Source: Photobacterium obscurum (GTDB lineage: Bacteria; Pseudomonadota; Gammaproteobacteria; Enterobacterales; Vibrionaceae). From it: a DNA stretch of 64,000 bases. This document shows, in pieces, positions 49,707 through 60,247 of this stretch. The translations under genes and the position numbers were made by a program. Position 1 is the first letter of the stretch. Every line of letters starts with the position of its first letter. The notes beneath the pieces are model-generated. The model was given only the letters and a program-made list of their open reading frames with translations, searched no databases and was not told where the DNA came from. The stretch lies in assembly GCF_026191635.1 (NCBI RefSeq), contig NZ_JAKRRW010000003.1:1-64000 (forward strand), written 5' to 3'.

Positions 49707-51560
49707 ATGGCACTGTTACAGATTGCTGAACCGGGTCAAAGTGCAGCACCGCACCAACATAAACTGGCGGTGGGTATTGATCTGGGTACTACAAATTCTC
49801 TCGTTGCTGCTGTTCGCAGCGGCGCTACGGAAACGTTAAAGGACGAGCAAGGGCGTTCGATTTTGCCGTCAGTTGTGCATTATGGCGAAGACGCCGTACT
49901 GACAGGCTATTCAGCTAGGGAACTGGCTCAACAAGACCCTGAGAATACGATCTTTTCCGTGAAACGTATGATGGGGCGCTCGCTGGCTGATATTCAGCAG
50001 CGTTACCCGCAGCTGCCATATCAGTATCAGGCAACCGACAACGGTCTGCCTCAGCTTGTCACCCGTAGTGGCTCGGTAAATCCTGTTCAGGTCTCGGCAG
50101 AGATCCTGAAGACGTTGACTGAGCGCGCAACAGAAACTTTGGGCGGTGATCTGGAAGGTGTGGTTATTACTGTTCCTGCCTATTTTGACGATGCCCAGCG
50201 CGCGGGTACCAAAGATGCAGCGAAACTGGCGAATCTGAATGTTTTGCGCCTGTTGAATGAGCCAACCGCAGCGGCGATCGCCTATGGCCTAGACTCCGGC
50301 CAGGAAGGCGTGATTGCGGTTTACGACCTTGGCGGCGGTACGTTCGATATCTCAATTTTACGCCTGTCAAAAGGTGTGTTTGAGGTAATGGCAACCGGTG
50401 GTGACTCTGCACTGGGCGGAGATGATTTTGATCACTTGCTTGCTGGCTGGATTGCTGAGCAAGCTGGATTGGAAGCTAACCTATCGGCACAGCAGCTACG
50501 TGCCCTCCATGATGCGGCGACAGCCGCCAAAATTGCCCTGAGTGACGCGGATGAAGCCAGCATTGATGTTCTTGGCTGGCAGGGAGCGGTTAGCAAAGAG
50601 CAATTCAATACGCTGATCCAGCCACTGGTGAAGAAAACCCTGATGGCCTGCCGTCGAGCGATCAAAGATGCTGGTATCGACATTGACGAAGTGATTGAAA
50701 CCGTGATGGTCGGTGGTTCGACCCGCGTACCGCTGGTGCGTGAAATGGTGGGTAATTACTTTGGCAAAGAGCCATTAACATCGATTGACCCGGATCAGGT
50801 TGTCGCTATCGGCGCGGCTATCCAGGCTGATATCTTGGCGGGCAACAAGCCAGATGCTGATATGTTGCTGCTGGATGTTATCCCGCTATCTCTGGGTATC
50901 GAGACGATGGGGGGGATGATTGAAAAAATCATTCCTCGAAATACTACAATTCCTGTGGCCCGTGCCCAGGAGTTTACTACCTTCAAAGATGGCCAGACAG
51001 CAATGTCTGTTCATATTGTGCAGGGCGAACGTGAAATGGTGAGTGATTGCCGCTCACTGGCACGTTTTACACTGCGTGGAATCCCGGCAATGGCTGCGGG
51101 TGCCGCACACATTCGCGTGACTTATCAGGTTGATGCTGATGGCTTGCTGTCAGTGACCGCGATGGAAAAAAGCAGTGAAGTGCAGTCGTCGATTCAGGTG
51201 AAGCCGTCATACGGTTTAACCGATGACGAGATCGCGACCATGATCAGTGACTCGATGGCCTATGCACAGGAAGACAAAGACGCCCGTACCCTGGCTGAGC
51301 AACAGGTTGAAGCGGACCGTGTTTTGGAAGGCTTGATAACAGCGCTGGCGGCAGACGGTGATACGTTGCTGACCAAACAAGAGCGTGACGAGCTGGAAGC
51401 AGTCATGATGGAACTTGTTCAATTACGTCAGGGCACCGACCCGCGTGCGATTGAAGAAGGTATTAAGAAAACAGATAAAGCCAGCCAGGAATTTGCCTCT
51501 CGCCGAATGGATCAGTCCATTCGTCAGGCGCTGGCCGGTCAATCGATTGATGAGGTTTAG
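49707..51560 (+). CDS. hscA: Fe-S assembly chaperone HscA
   Basis: HscA is a specialised Hsp70 that helps transfer clusters from IscU. The ATPase motifs are [30 protein letters not shown] and [15 protein letters not shown]. The substrate domain follows, with [15 protein letters not shown]. The length is 617 residues (E. coli 616). AGGAACG precedes the ATG. The fdx gene starts two bases after its stop. Confidence 0.97.
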   Translation: MALLQIAEPGQSAAPHQHKLAVGIDLGTTNSLVAAVRSGATETLKDEQGRSILPSVVHYGEDAVLTGYSARELAQQDPENTIFSVKRMMGRSLADIQQRYPQLPYQYQATDNGLPQLVTRSGSVNPVQVSAEILKTLTERATETLGGDLEGVVITVPAYFDDAQRAGTKDAAKLANLNVLRLLNEPTAAAIAYGLDSGQEGVIAVYDLGGGTFDISILRLSKGVFEVMATGGDSALGGDDFDHLLAGWIAEQAGLEANLSAQQLRALHDAATAAKIALSDADEASIDVLGWQGAVSKEQFNTLIQPLVKKTLMACRRAIKDAGIDIDEVIETVMVGGSTRVPLVREMVGNYFGKEPLTSIDPDQVVAIGAAIQADILAGNKPDADMLLLDVIPLSLGIETMGGMIEKIIPRNTTIPVARAQEFTTFKDGQTAMSVHIVQGEREMVSDCRSLARFTLRGIPAMAAGAAHIRVTYQVDADGLLSVTAMEKSSEVQSSIQVKPSYGLTDDEIATMISDSMAYAQEDKDARTLAEQQVEADRVLEGLITALAADGDTLLTKQERDELEAVMMELVQLRQGTDPRAIEEGIKKTDKASQEFASRRMDQSIRQALAGQSIDEV

Positions 51561-51562
51561 GC

Positions 51563-51901
51563 ATGCCTAAAATTGTTGTACTACCCCACGAAGAACTTTG
51601 CCCAGAGGGTGCAGTATTGGAAGCCGAAACCGGCGAAACCGTACTGGATGTGGCGCTAAAAAATGGTATTGGTATTGAGCATGCTTGCGAAAAGTCATGT
51701 GCATGTACGACTTGCCATGTTGTTATTCGTGAAGGTTTTGATTCACTGGAAGAGAGTGATGAGCTGGAAGATGACATGCTGGACAAGGCGTGGGGGCTTG
51801 AGCCTGAGTCGCGTCTAGGATGCCAGGCGAAAGTGGCTGATGAAGATTTGGTGGTCGAGATCCCGAAATATACCCTGAATCTAGCATCTGAAAACCACTA
51901 A
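51563..51901 (+). CDS. fdx: Isc-type 2Fe-2S ferredoxin
   Basis: This adrenodoxin-type ferredoxin supplies electrons for Fe-S assembly. The ligands are Cys42, Cys48, Cys51 and Cys87 (HACEKSCACTTCHV, LGCQAKV), with an extra Cys46 as in E. coli Fdx. The length is 112 residues. It is translationally close to hscA, with a two-base gap. Confidence 0.96.
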   Translation: MPKIVVLPHEELCPEGAVLEAETGETVLDVALKNGIGIEHACEKSCACTTCHVVIREGFDSLEESDELEDDMLDKAWGLEPESRLGCQAKVADEDLVVEIPKYTLNLASENH

Positions 51902-51993
51902 GCTAGATAGCTGTCTGCTCATTGCTGCTTCAGGCATGGGCAGACCAGCTACAATAGGTAATACTATTTAGGTGAAGTTAGTAAGGAAATAGC

Positions 51994-52194
51994 ATGGGCT
52001 TGAAATGGATTGACTCGCGAGAGCTCGCAATTGAGCTGTCTGAACACTACCCTGAGATTGACCCCAAAACCATTCGTTTTACCGACCTGCATGACTGGAT
52101 TTTGCAGTTGGAAGATTTTGACGATGATCCCGAACATTGCAACGAGCGTATTTTAGAAGCGGTGCAGATGTGCTGGATAGAAGAAGCGGACTAA
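51994..52194 (+). CDS. iscX: Fe-S assembly regulator IscX
   Basis: IscX is a small acidic protein that binds IscS and iron and slows cluster formation. The 66-residue sequence ([30 protein letters not shown] in part) matches the family from end to end. It closes the isc operon, 92 bases after fdx. TAAGGAAAT precedes the ATG. Confidence 0.95.
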   Translation: MGLKWIDSRELAIELSEHYPEIDPKTIRFTDLHDWILQLEDFDDDPEHCNERILEAVQMCWIEEAD

Positions 52195-52648
52195 CGCTAC
52201 CGTTTAACCCGACACCACCGATTTCCTTATTTTCCCCTTATTTCCCCCTTCCAAGTGCAGGATGACTCATTAACTGCTGAGTTTCCCTGTAATTCGATCT
52301 TGCTCTTAGTCTTGATGTAAACAGCTTGTTTGTTTTGACTCCAACGTGCAGAGTAACAATAATCTCTGAAATTTATGTTGATTGCGATAGGATCAACTTC
52401 ATTTTTGCTTTGTTAGCAGGCGATTTGGCCTGTTTCGTTGGTCTTCGGCTTGTTATTGCCTTGTAATGCCCGATTATGCCCCCATAACTTCTGATATATG
52501 TGGTAACAATGATGTCATGTGTTTGTTACTGTTGCCCGATATAGAATCATAGGGTGAGTCGGCTCTCTAGACGGCTGAAACCTAATCTTAGTATTTACTG
52601 CACAATGAACTAAGCATTGGAGTGAATACCAAACCCAAGGAGAAATTC
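52195..52648. other. Intergenic region between iscX and pepB
   Basis: About 450 bases contain pyrimidine-rich tracts near the left end and AT-rich sequence further on. No gene, clear terminator or known RNA is recognised. The length suggests pepB has its own promoter here. Confidence 0.5.
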
Positions 52649-53941
52649 ATGTCTGCCAATATGTTCGTATTCTTATCTCAGGAAGTTGCCGATGAGAAGT
52701 GGGGTAAAAATGCGTTAGTGACGTTTGAAGCGAAAGGTTCAATGATTCACCTGACGGACGAAGCCCCGTTGGCTGCTATCCAGCGAGCTGGCCGTAAATT
52801 GGATGCACAAGGTATCAAGCAAGTAACGTTGGCAGGTGACGGCTGGGATCTGGAAAGTATCTGGGCATTTATTCAGGGACACCGTAATGCCAAGCCGGGT
52901 AATGAAGTCTGCTGGACGGGTCTAAGCGAAGACGATGAAGCCGAGCTTCAGGCTCGCCTGAAAGCGACTAATTGGGTACGTGAAATCATTAACCAGTCAG
53001 CCGAAGTGGTTCGCCCGTCACAGCTGGCATCCCGTGCCGGTGAGTTTATCAAGTCACTGGCCCCAGAGCATGTTACCTACAAGATCATCAAGGGTAACGA
53101 TCTGCTGGACGAGGGCTGGAACGGTACCCATACCGTCGGTCGTGGCTCGGAGCGCTCTGCCGCGATGCTCCGTTTGGATTACAACCCGACTGGCGATGCG
53201 GATGCGCCGGTACATACCTGCCTGGTCGGTAAAGGGATCACGTTTGATTCTGGTGGCTATAGCATGAAGCCCTCTGCTGGTATGACTGCGATGAAGGCTG
53301 ATATGGGCGGCTCGGCACTGGCGACGGGTGGGTTGGCGCTGGCTATTGCTCGCGGAACCAACAAGCGTATCAAGCTGATCTTGTGCTGTGCCGAGAATAT
53401 GGTCTCAGGTCGTGCCTTCAAGCTGGGTGACATCATTACCTACAAGAATGGCAAAACGGTTGAGATCCTAAATACTGATGCTGAAGGCCGTTTGGTACTG
53501 GCTGATGGCCTGATTTACGCGAGTTCTCAGAACCCTGAAGTCATTATTGACTGCGCCACCCTAACCGGTTCTGCGAAGAATGCCCTGGGCAATGACTACC
53601 ATGCCCTGTTTAGTTTTGATCATGGGCTGGCCCAGCAGGCACTAATGGCGGCAAGTGAAGAGCATGAAGGCCTATGGCCACTGCCATTGGCGGATCACCA
53701 CCGCGCCATGATGCCATCCAACTTCGCCGACTTGTCGAATGTGTCTATGGGCGATTTCCTGCCGGGGGCGAGCACTGCAGCGGCATTCCTGTCTTATTTT
53801 GTTGAAGACTACAAGAATGGCTGGATGCATATTGATGCCAGCGGTACTTACCGTAAATCGGCGAATGACAGATGGGCAGCCGGCGCAACGGGGATGGGAG
53901 TACGCACCCTGGCCAATATTCTTTGCGACGATGAACAGTAA
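52649..53941 (+). CDS. pepB: Peptidase B (M17 leucyl aminopeptidase)
   Basis: PepB removes N-terminal residues from small peptides in the cytoplasm, using two metal ions. The M17 core is intact: [12 protein letters not shown] with the catalytic Lys and metal Asp, MKADMGGSA, and [14 protein letters not shown] with Asp, Glu and the catalytic Arg. AAGGAG lies seven bases before the ATG and gives 430 residues, as in E. coli PepB (427); the frame extends nine codons upstream to a GTG. It holds the usual place after iscX. A second homologous gene follows after 93 bases. Confidence 0.95.
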   Translation: MSANMFVFLSQEVADEKWGKNALVTFEAKGSMIHLTDEAPLAAIQRAGRKLDAQGIKQVTLAGDGWDLESIWAFIQGHRNAKPGNEVCWTGLSEDDEAELQARLKATNWVREIINQSAEVVRPSQLASRAGEFIKSLAPEHVTYKIIKGNDLLDEGWNGTHTVGRGSERSAAMLRLDYNPTGDADAPVHTCLVGKGITFDSGGYSMKPSAGMTAMKADMGGSALATGGLALAIARGTNKRIKLILCCAENMVSGRAFKLGDIITYKNGKTVEILNTDAEGRLVLADGLIYASSQNPEVIIDCATLTGSAKNALGNDYHALFSFDHGLAQQALMAASEEHEGLWPLPLADHHRAMMPSNFADLSNVSMGDFLPGASTAAAFLSYFVEDYKNGWMHIDASGTYRKSANDRWAAGATGMGVRTLANILCDDEQ

Positions 53942-54034
53942 GCGATTGAGCTTAGCTGAACTGAACGAATATAAACCAATCACCGCCGGATTGTTTCGAC
54001 GGTGATTATTTACTGAAGATGGAAAAGATTACTG

Positions 54035-55312
54035 ATGTTAAGGATTACGCTATCGGCGGAGCCGAGCACGGGGGCATGGGGCGAGAAGGCGCTGCTGGCA
54101 TATAGCGAAGCGGGGGCCGCTATCCATTTCGCTGGTGACTACCCGCTGCGCCGTATTCAGCAGGCAGCTCGGCAGTTGCAATCCCAGGGGGCTGCTCAGG
54201 TAAGCCTTGAGGGGGAAGGCTGGAGCTATGAGCGCCAGTGGGCGTTTTATTGTGGCTTTGCTGCGACTATGAAGTCCGTTGAACTGAAGTGGGCATCCAT
54301 TGATGAAGACGAGCTTGAGCTGCTCAATGCCCGTCGCCGTAGTGCCGACTGGGTTCGCCTGGTGGTCAATGCAACGCCGGAAGATATGTACCCGGAAAAG
54401 CTCGCCAATGATGCTATCGAATACCTCTCAACGATTGCGGGCGATCATATTAGCCATGAGCTGCTGGTAGGTGATAAATTACTGGAACATGGCTGGATCG
54501 GTACCCATAGTGTTGGCCGTGCCAGCAGTCGTTCGCCGGTGATGCTCACGCTGGACTATAACCCGACAGGAGATGACGATGCGCCGGTTACGGCTTGTCT
54601 GGTCGGCAAGGGGATCACTTTTGACTCCGGTGGCTACAGCCTGAAATCCAGTGCCGGCATGGTTACCATGAAATGCGATATGGGCGGTGCTGCTACGGTA
54701 ACCGCGGCGTTGGGGTATGCAATTGAACAAGGTTTGCGTCAACGTGTGAAGTTGATCTTATGTTGTGCAGAAAACATGGTCGCGGGCAACGCCTATAAGC
54801 TCGGTGATGTGTTAACGTACAAGAATGGCGTGACGGTAGAAGTGGTAAATACTGACGCAGAGGGGCGTTTGGTATTGGCCGATGGCCTTATTGCCGCAAG
54901 TGAGACTCAGGCTCCGCTCATTATTGATGCCGCCACACTAACGGGGGCTGCGATGATGGCCGTTGGAACTGACTACAATGCGTTGTTTGGCCTCGACAAA
55001 GCCTTGTTGCTTAAAGCGCAGCAACTGTCTGAACTTGTAAACGAGCCAGCCTGGCCGTTGCCGCTGGAAAAGTGGCATCAGGCTAACTGCCCGTCTTACT
55101 ATGCCGATACGGCTAACAGCCGGGCACAGAAAGGTGGCGGTATGGGAGGGGCGTCGAATGCAGCTGCCTTCCTGTCACGCTTTGTTGATACTGAAGCAAC
55201 GAGCTGGATCCATTTCGATTTGGCATCGTGCTTTAAAGATAGCGCAGACAGCCGCTGGGCTGCCGGTGCGACAGGGCTGGGTGTTGCGAATATTGCAGCG
55301 TTGCTGCTGTAG
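54035..55312 (+). CDS. Second PepB-type M17 aminopeptidase, tandem paralogue
   Basis: This 425-residue protein aligns with PepB next door along its whole length. All M17 catalytic and metal residues are kept: [21 protein letters not shown] and [14 protein letters not shown]. The N-terminal domain and the region after residue 325 are much less alike, for example PSYYADTANSRAQKGGGMGG in place of [18 protein letters not shown]. It therefore looks like an old duplication with both copies active and different peptide preference. The ATG has only a modest ribosome site (GGAAAAG). It may be co-transcribed with pepB. Confidence 0.92.
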   Translation: MLRITLSAEPSTGAWGEKALLAYSEAGAAIHFAGDYPLRRIQQAARQLQSQGAAQVSLEGEGWSYERQWAFYCGFAATMKSVELKWASIDEDELELLNARRRSADWVRLVVNATPEDMYPEKLANDAIEYLSTIAGDHISHELLVGDKLLEHGWIGTHSVGRASSRSPVMLTLDYNPTGDDDAPVTACLVGKGITFDSGGYSLKSSAGMVTMKCDMGGAATVTAALGYAIEQGLRQRVKLILCCAENMVAGNAYKLGDVLTYKNGVTVEVVNTDAEGRLVLADGLIAASETQAPLIIDAATLTGAAMMAVGTDYNALFGLDKALLLKAQQLSELVNEPAWPLPLEKWHQANCPSYYADTANSRAQKGGGMGGASNAAAFLSRFVDTEATSWIHFDLASCFKDSADSRWAAGATGLGVANIAALLL

Positions 55313-55393
55313 TTTGTGATGGTAGAGCAGGTTGTTCTGGCCTGCTGTTATTTCACGTCACAAAGATAAACTGATTCAAGAGGAAGAATAATA

Positions 55394-55822
55394 ATGACAA
55401 TCGAAAGAACGTTTTCAATCGTTAAGCCAGATGCAGTGAAGCGTAATCTTATAGGTGCTATTTACCAGCGCTTTGAAAATGCAGGTCTTAAAATTGTTGC
55501 GGCTAAAATGCTGCAGTTGAATGCAGAAAAAGCGCAGGGCTTTTATGCCGAACATGAAGGGAAACCATTTTTCGGTGAATTAGTAGAATTCATGACATCT
55601 GGTCCGGTCATGGTACAGGTGCTGGAAGGGGAAGGTGCTATTGCTCGTTACCGCGAGCTGATGGGCAAAACCAACCCGGAAGAAGCGGCATGCGGAACAG
55701 TCCGTGCCGACTTTGCATTGAGCATGCGTCATAACTCGGTTCATGGTTCTGATAGTCCGGAATCGGCAGCGCGAGAAATTGCGTATTTCTTTGCCGATGA
55801 TGAGATTTGCCCTCGCAGTTAA
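55394..55822 (+). CDS. ndk: Nucleoside diphosphate kinase
   Basis: Ndk balances nucleoside triphosphates by phosphate transfer through His117, seen in [11 protein letters not shown]. The N-terminus [16 protein letters not shown] is the family hallmark. The 142-residue length is normal. It lies between the second pepB gene and rlmN; a strong terminator follows. Confidence 0.97.
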   Translation: MTIERTFSIVKPDAVKRNLIGAIYQRFENAGLKIVAAKMLQLNAEKAQGFYAEHEGKPFFGELVEFMTSGPVMVQVLEGEGAIARYRELMGKTNPEEAACGTVRADFALSMRHNSVHGSDSPESAAREIAYFFADDEICPRS

Positions 55823-55857
55823 CGATGCTGGTTAAAATTTAGTCGAAACAAATTATT

Positions 55858-55892
55858 AACGGGAAGCCAAGGCTTCCCGTTTTGCTTTTTGC
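55858..55892 (+). terminator. Terminator after ndk
   Basis: AACGGGAAGCC / GGCTTCCCGTT with a two-base AA spacer is followed by TTGCTTTTTG. Confidence 0.85.
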
Positions 55893-56078
55893 TGTTAAAT
55901 AGAGGCCGTTGCTAAAATATCCTTATAGGCGATACCCTGAAGTGGTTTGGGTATCCGAGTGGAAACTGAGTAGTAAAGGCTGTACAATTTCGCGCCTTGA
56001 ATTGTCCTGTTACATGCAATCATCCTTTATCGATTGCCAAGGCGCAGAATCAGTCGTTTTTTAGTGAGGCAACAACCG

Positions 56079-57200
56079 ATGACAACAGTCAAAATCAATC
56101 TGATGGATTTCGATCGCAAAGGTCTGCGTAAATACTTTGCTGACGAGTTGGGCGAAAAGCCTTTCCGTGCCGATCAGATCATGAAATGGATCTACCATTT
56201 CGGTTGTGATGACTTCGATCAAATGACTAACATCAACAAGAAACTACGCGAGAAGCTTAAGCGCGTTGCCGAAATTCGTGCGCCATACGTATCTGAAGCC
56301 CAGCACTCATCGGATGGTACGATTAAGTGGGCGATGCGTGTAGGTGATCAGGATGTTGAAACCGTCTATATTCCTGATGAAGATCGTGCGACGCTGTGTG
56401 TCTCTTCGCAGGTAGGTTGTGCACTGGAGTGTAAGTTCTGTTCAACTGCGCAGCAGGGGTTCAACCGTAATCTCCGTGTTTCGGAAATTATTGGCCAGGT
56501 TTGGCGTGCCGCAAAAGAGATCGGTATCGAGAAAGAGACGGGTCGCCGTCCGATTACCAACGTGGTCATGATGGGAATGGGTGAGCCGCTGCTTAATATG
56601 AAAAACCTGATCCCGGCATTGGAAATTATGCTTGATGACTTAGGTTTTGGCTTGTCCAAGCGTCGCGTCACTGTGTCTACTTCCGGTGTGGTTTCTGGCC
56701 TTGACCAAATGACCGGTAACATCGATGTGGCGTTAGCCATCTCTTTGCACGCCCCAACGGATGAACTGCGCTCGCAGATCATGCCAATCAACGATCGCTT
56801 TAATATCGAGACGTTCCTTGATTCTGTGCGTCGTTATGTTGAGTCATCAAATGCCAACCGCGGCCGCGTAACCGTAGAATATGTTCTGCTCGATCATGTG
56901 AATGACGACATGGATCATGCGCGTCAGCTGGCTGAAACCTTGAAAAATACTCCAGCGAAGATTAACTTGATCCCGTTCAATCCATACCCGGGCTCGCCAT
57001 ACAAGAAGCCAAGTAACTCGCGCATCGATCGTTTCATGAAGACCTTGATGGAATATGATTTCACAGTGACAGTGCGCAAGACCCGCGGTGACGATATTGA
57101 TGCGGCTTGCGGACAATTGGTCGGTGATGTGATTGACCGCACGAAACGAACCCAGGCTAAGCGACAAAATGATGAACAAATCCCTGTAAAAGCAGTCTAA
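56079..57200 (+). CDS. rlmN: Dual-specificity 23S rRNA/tRNA adenine-2 methyltransferase RlmN
   Basis: RlmN is a radical-SAM enzyme that methylates C2 of A2503 in 23S rRNA and A37 in some tRNAs. The cluster motif CALECKFC is at residues 114-121; the methyl-carrying Cys lies near the C-terminus in [10 protein letters not shown]. Starting at [13 protein letters not shown] gives 373 residues, the usual length; the frame runs 15 codons further to a TTG. GTGAGG precedes the ATG. It leads the rlmN-pilW-rodZ-ispG-hisS-yfgM-bamB-der series. Confidence 0.96.
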   Translation: MTTVKINLMDFDRKGLRKYFADELGEKPFRADQIMKWIYHFGCDDFDQMTNINKKLREKLKRVAEIRAPYVSEAQHSSDGTIKWAMRVGDQDVETVYIPDEDRATLCVSSQVGCALECKFCSTAQQGFNRNLRVSEIIGQVWRAAKEIGIEKETGRRPITNVVMMGMGEPLLNMKNLIPALEIMLDDLGFGLSKRRVTVSTSGVVSGLDQMTGNIDVALAISLHAPTDELRSQIMPINDRFNIETFLDSVRRYVESSNANRGRVTVEYVLLDHVNDDMDHARQLAETLKNTPAKINLIPFNPYPGSPYKKPSNSRIDRFMKTLMEYDFTVTVRKTRGDDIDAACGQLVGDVIDRTKRTQAKRQNDEQIPVKAV

Positions 57201-57276
57201 AAGCTTTAGGTATTATACCCAGCTGCTGTGGGGCCGTTGGGTATCAGCGAAACATGGATGTTGGCGTGGGGATTGT

Positions 57277-58035
57277 ATGCAACGATGGACGATGTATCCT
57301 TTATTGTGTAGTTTATTAGTCGGTTGTGTCACCGTCGACGAAGCTGGCAATAAGACGAAAGAATTTGATAATGTTGAAGCTGCCGAGGCCAGGATTTCTC
57401 TTGGCCTTAGCTATTTGGAATCCGGGCAATGGCAACGCGCCCGTGATAACCTAGAGCTTGCGCTAGATTATGCGCCGAAATATTATCGAGCACAAAATGC
57501 GATGGCTTATTACTACCAGCGCGTCGATGAACCCGATGCCGCTGAGGCGATGTTTAAGCAGGCGTTGCGTGACTCTCCCAAAAATGGCGATGTCCAGAAT
57601 AACTATGGTGTATTCTTGTGTAGTCAGCAGCGTTATGATGAAGCCATTGCTGCTTTCGAAAAAGCCATTAAACAACCTTATTATTATCTGACTTCGGCCA
57701 GTTACGAGAACGCCGCGCTGTGTAGTCTCAAGAGCGGTCAAAAGCCGCAAGCTCGCGACTACTTTGAAAAAGCGCTGGCTTATGATCCGTATCGGCCGAA
57801 ATCAATGTTACAGCTGGCGCAACTGGAAATCGAATCCCAGAATTTGAAAGACGCACGCGTCATGTTGTTTAAATTTAATAAGAGGTACGGGTATAGAGCA
57901 GACAGCCTATGGTTGTTGATCCAGCTTGAACATGAAGCCGGACGTTTAACCCAGGTTGAAAAATATGCAGGCCTGCTTGAAGAGCAGTTCCCGACCTCCC
58001 AGCAATATCAAAAATATCTAGCCAATGAATACTGA
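57277..58035 (+). CDS. pilW: Type IV pilus biogenesis/stability lipoprotein PilW (PilF)
   Basis: PilW is a TPR lipoprotein that helps the PilQ secretin assemble in the outer membrane. The lipobox LVGC (Cys17) follows a short signal peptide. TPR repeats run from about residue 35 to 230 (ARISLGLSYLESGQWQRARDN, YRAQNAMAYYYQRVDEPDAAE). The 252-residue length is normal. Its end overlaps the start of rodZ by 11 bases. Its place between rlmN and rodZ is conserved in bacteria with type IV pili. Confidence 0.92.
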   Translation: MQRWTMYPLLCSLLVGCVTVDEAGNKTKEFDNVEAAEARISLGLSYLESGQWQRARDNLELALDYAPKYYRAQNAMAYYYQRVDEPDAAEAMFKQALRDSPKNGDVQNNYGVFLCSQQRYDEAIAAFEKAIKQPYYYLTSASYENAALCSLKSGQKPQARDYFEKALAYDPYRPKSMLQLAQLEIESQNLKDARVMLFKFNKRYGYRADSLWLLIQLEHEAGRLTQVEKYAGLLEEQFPTSQQYQKYLANEY

Positions 58036-59014
58036 ACAGAACGAAGATCGATCAACAGAAGAAGTCATTCGTCCGGGGGATATGCTACGTCAGGCCCGTG
58101 AGCAGCATGGCTATTCGCAAGAGGATATTGCCAGCCGCCTGAGGCTCCGCCTTTCGGTGATCAATGACATTGAAGACAATAACTTTGAACAAGCTCAATT
58201 GGCCACCTTTACCCGTGGCTATGTGCGCTCCTATGCCAAGTTTGTTGGCCTGAATGTGGAAGAAGTGCTGGCTAAACTAGATCAGCATGGACACGCTCAG
58301 CCCCAGGCTCAACAGATGCAGAGCTTTTCGCGCCGTACCAAGCGTGAAGCTCACGATAACCGTATTATGCGCCTGACATGGGCGCTGGCGATTATTTTTG
58401 TCGGCCTGACCGGTGTCTGGTGGTGGCAGAGCTTACAAATGGAGCCTGAAACCGAGACTCTAGATCCTGCGTCTCAACAAATTCAGCCGCTGGATGAGTC
58501 TTTGGCTAACGCGAATACATCCGCTGAGATGCAAAATGGATTCTCGGCAACTGAGATCAGTGCAACAGCAGAAGGCAGTGCCTTGGCTGCAGTTGAGGCG
58601 GAGATTATCGAAACCAGTGTTGAACCTGAACCGGTCGAGGCGTCAAGTTTCGAGGATAGCTTCAGCACCGAAGCGGAGACTTCTGCGCTTATCAGCGAAG
58701 AAACAGACAGTGCCGATAGCCTGGCAGCACAGCAGGCTCCCGATGTGATTACAGAAGCCGAGTCTGTTGCAGTGGAATCAGATTTAACGCTTACTTTTAG
58801 CGGCGACTGTTGGGTCGATATTCGTGATGCCAACGGCAAACGACTGGATACCGGAGTCAAAAAGCCTGGCGATGTGCTGAATTTAGATGGAGCGGCACCA
58901 TTTAAAGTGGTGCTAGGTGCTCCTGGTGTTGTTAAAATGAGCTATAAAGGTGAACCGGTCGATCTAAGCGGATACCCGGTTGGTAAAGTCGCACGATTGA
59001 AGCTGCCGCAGTAA
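58025..59014 (+). CDS. rodZ: Cytoskeleton protein RodZ
   Basis: RodZ ties MreB filaments to the membrane and keeps rod shape. The N-terminal helix-turn-helix at about 18-85 ([20 protein letters not shown]) binds MreB. One membrane helix lies at about 115-134. An acidic, Ser/Thr/Glu-rich linker follows, then a C-terminal beta domain at about 250-328 ([19 protein letters not shown]). The 329-residue length is usual. The start codon lies inside pilW. Confidence 0.95.
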   Translation: MNTEQNEDRSTEEVIRPGDMLRQAREQHGYSQEDIASRLRLRLSVINDIEDNNFEQAQLATFTRGYVRSYAKFVGLNVEEVLAKLDQHGHAQPQAQQMQSFSRRTKREAHDNRIMRLTWALAIIFVGLTGVWWWQSLQMEPETETLDPASQQIQPLDESLANANTSAEMQNGFSATEISATAEGSALAAVEAEIIETSVEPEPVEASSFEDSFSTEAETSALISEETDSADSLAAQQAPDVITEAESVAVESDLTLTFSGDCWVDIRDANGKRLDTGVKKPGDVLNLDGAAPFKVVLGAPGVVKMSYKGEPVDLSGYPVGKVARLKLPQ

Positions 59015-59028
59015 ACAGAGTGAATGTA

Positions 59029-60144
59029 ATGCATAACGAGTCTCCAATTAAACGCCGTCAGTCCACCCGTATTTATGTCGGGGATGTTCCTATTGGTGAT
59101 GGTGCGCCAATTGCCGTCCAGTCGATGACCAATACGCGTACGACCGATGTCGAAGCAACTGTGGCGCAGATTAAGTCATTAGAAAATGTCGGTGCGGATA
59201 TTGTTCGTGTATCTGTACCTACTATGGATGCCGCTGAAGCATTCAAGCAGATCAAGCAGCAAGTGAATATCCCGCTGGTGGCGGATATTCACTTTGACTA
59301 TCGTATCGCTCTGAAAGTTGCGGAGTATGGCGTCGATTGTCTGCGTATCAACCCGGGTAACATCGGTCGCGAAGATCGTATTCGTGCTGTGGTTGATTGC
59401 GCGAAAGACAAAAATATTCCGATTCGTATCGGGATCAACGGCGGGTCGCTGGAAAAAGATATCCAGCAGAAATACGGTGAGCCAACGCCGGATGCCTTGG
59501 TTGAATCTGCGATGCGTCATGTCGAAATTCTGGATCGTCTGAACTTTGACCAGTTTAAAGTCAGTGTTAAGGCATCGGACGTATTTTTAGCGGTAGAGTC
59601 TTACCGCCGACTGGCGGCTCAAATTAAGCAGCCGCTGCACCTGGGTATCACCGAAGCCGGTGGTTTGCGTGCCGGAGCGGTTAAATCAGCTGTTGGCCTG
59701 GGTATGCTGCTTGCTGAAGGTATCGGTGATACCTTGCGTGTTTCGCTGGCTGCCGATCCGGTTGAAGAAATTAAAGTTGGCTTTGATATTCTGAAGTCTC
59801 TGCGTATTCGCTCCCGCGGTATTAATTTCATTGCCTGCCCGACTTGTTCGCGTCAGGAGTTTGATGTCATTGGTACGGTGAATGAGCTTGAACAGCGCCT
59901 GGAAGATATTACTACTCCTATGGATGTTTCTGTGATCGGCTGTGTGGTAAATGGCCCCGGCGAGGCAGAAGTATCACACCTTGGTATTGCTGGCGGTAAC
60001 CGTAAGAGTGCATTCTATGATGACGGTGTCCGCCAGAAAGAGCGCTTTGATAACGATAACGTTATTGATCAGCTAGAGACCAAAATCCGTGCGAAGGCAT
60101 CAATGCTAGATATCAATAATCGCATTGATATAGCGGAAAAATAG
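59029..60144 (+). CDS. ispG: 4-hydroxy-3-methylbut-2-en-1-yl diphosphate synthase IspG
   Basis: IspG (GcpE) is a 4Fe-4S enzyme of the MEP isoprenoid pathway. The cluster cysteines are in [13 protein letters not shown] and [14 protein letters not shown]. The N-terminus [20 protein letters not shown] aligns directly with E. coli and gives 371 residues; a GTG three codons upstream is less likely. It lies 14 bases after rodZ. Confidence 0.96.
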   Translation: MHNESPIKRRQSTRIYVGDVPIGDGAPIAVQSMTNTRTTDVEATVAQIKSLENVGADIVRVSVPTMDAAEAFKQIKQQVNIPLVADIHFDYRIALKVAEYGVDCLRINPGNIGREDRIRAVVDCAKDKNIPIRIGINGGSLEKDIQQKYGEPTPDALVESAMRHVEILDRLNFDQFKVSVKASDVFLAVESYRRLAAQIKQPLHLGITEAGGLRAGAVKSAVGLGMLLAEGIGDTLRVSLAADPVEEIKVGFDILKSLRIRSRGINFIACPTCSRQEFDVIGTVNELEQRLEDITTPMDVSVIGCVVNGPGEAEVSHLGIAGGNRKSAFYDDGVRQKERFDNDNVIDQLETKIRAKASMLDINNRIDIAEK

Positions 60145-60156
60145 CAAAATAACCGC

Positions 60157-60187
60157 GAACCACGCCTTGATTGCCAAGGCGTGGTTC
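60157..60187. repeat. Perfect 13-bp hairpin in the ispG-hisS gap
   Basis: GAACCACGCCTTG and CAAGGCGTGGTTC are exact complements around a five-base loop. No strong T tract follows, so it is not a classic terminator. It may thin transcription into hisS or protect the upstream message end. Confidence 0.7.
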
Positions 60188-60247
60188 ACTATTTCTGCTA
60201 GAACCTATATATTCGATTCAATTCCCCATCGGTTAACGAGAACAAAC

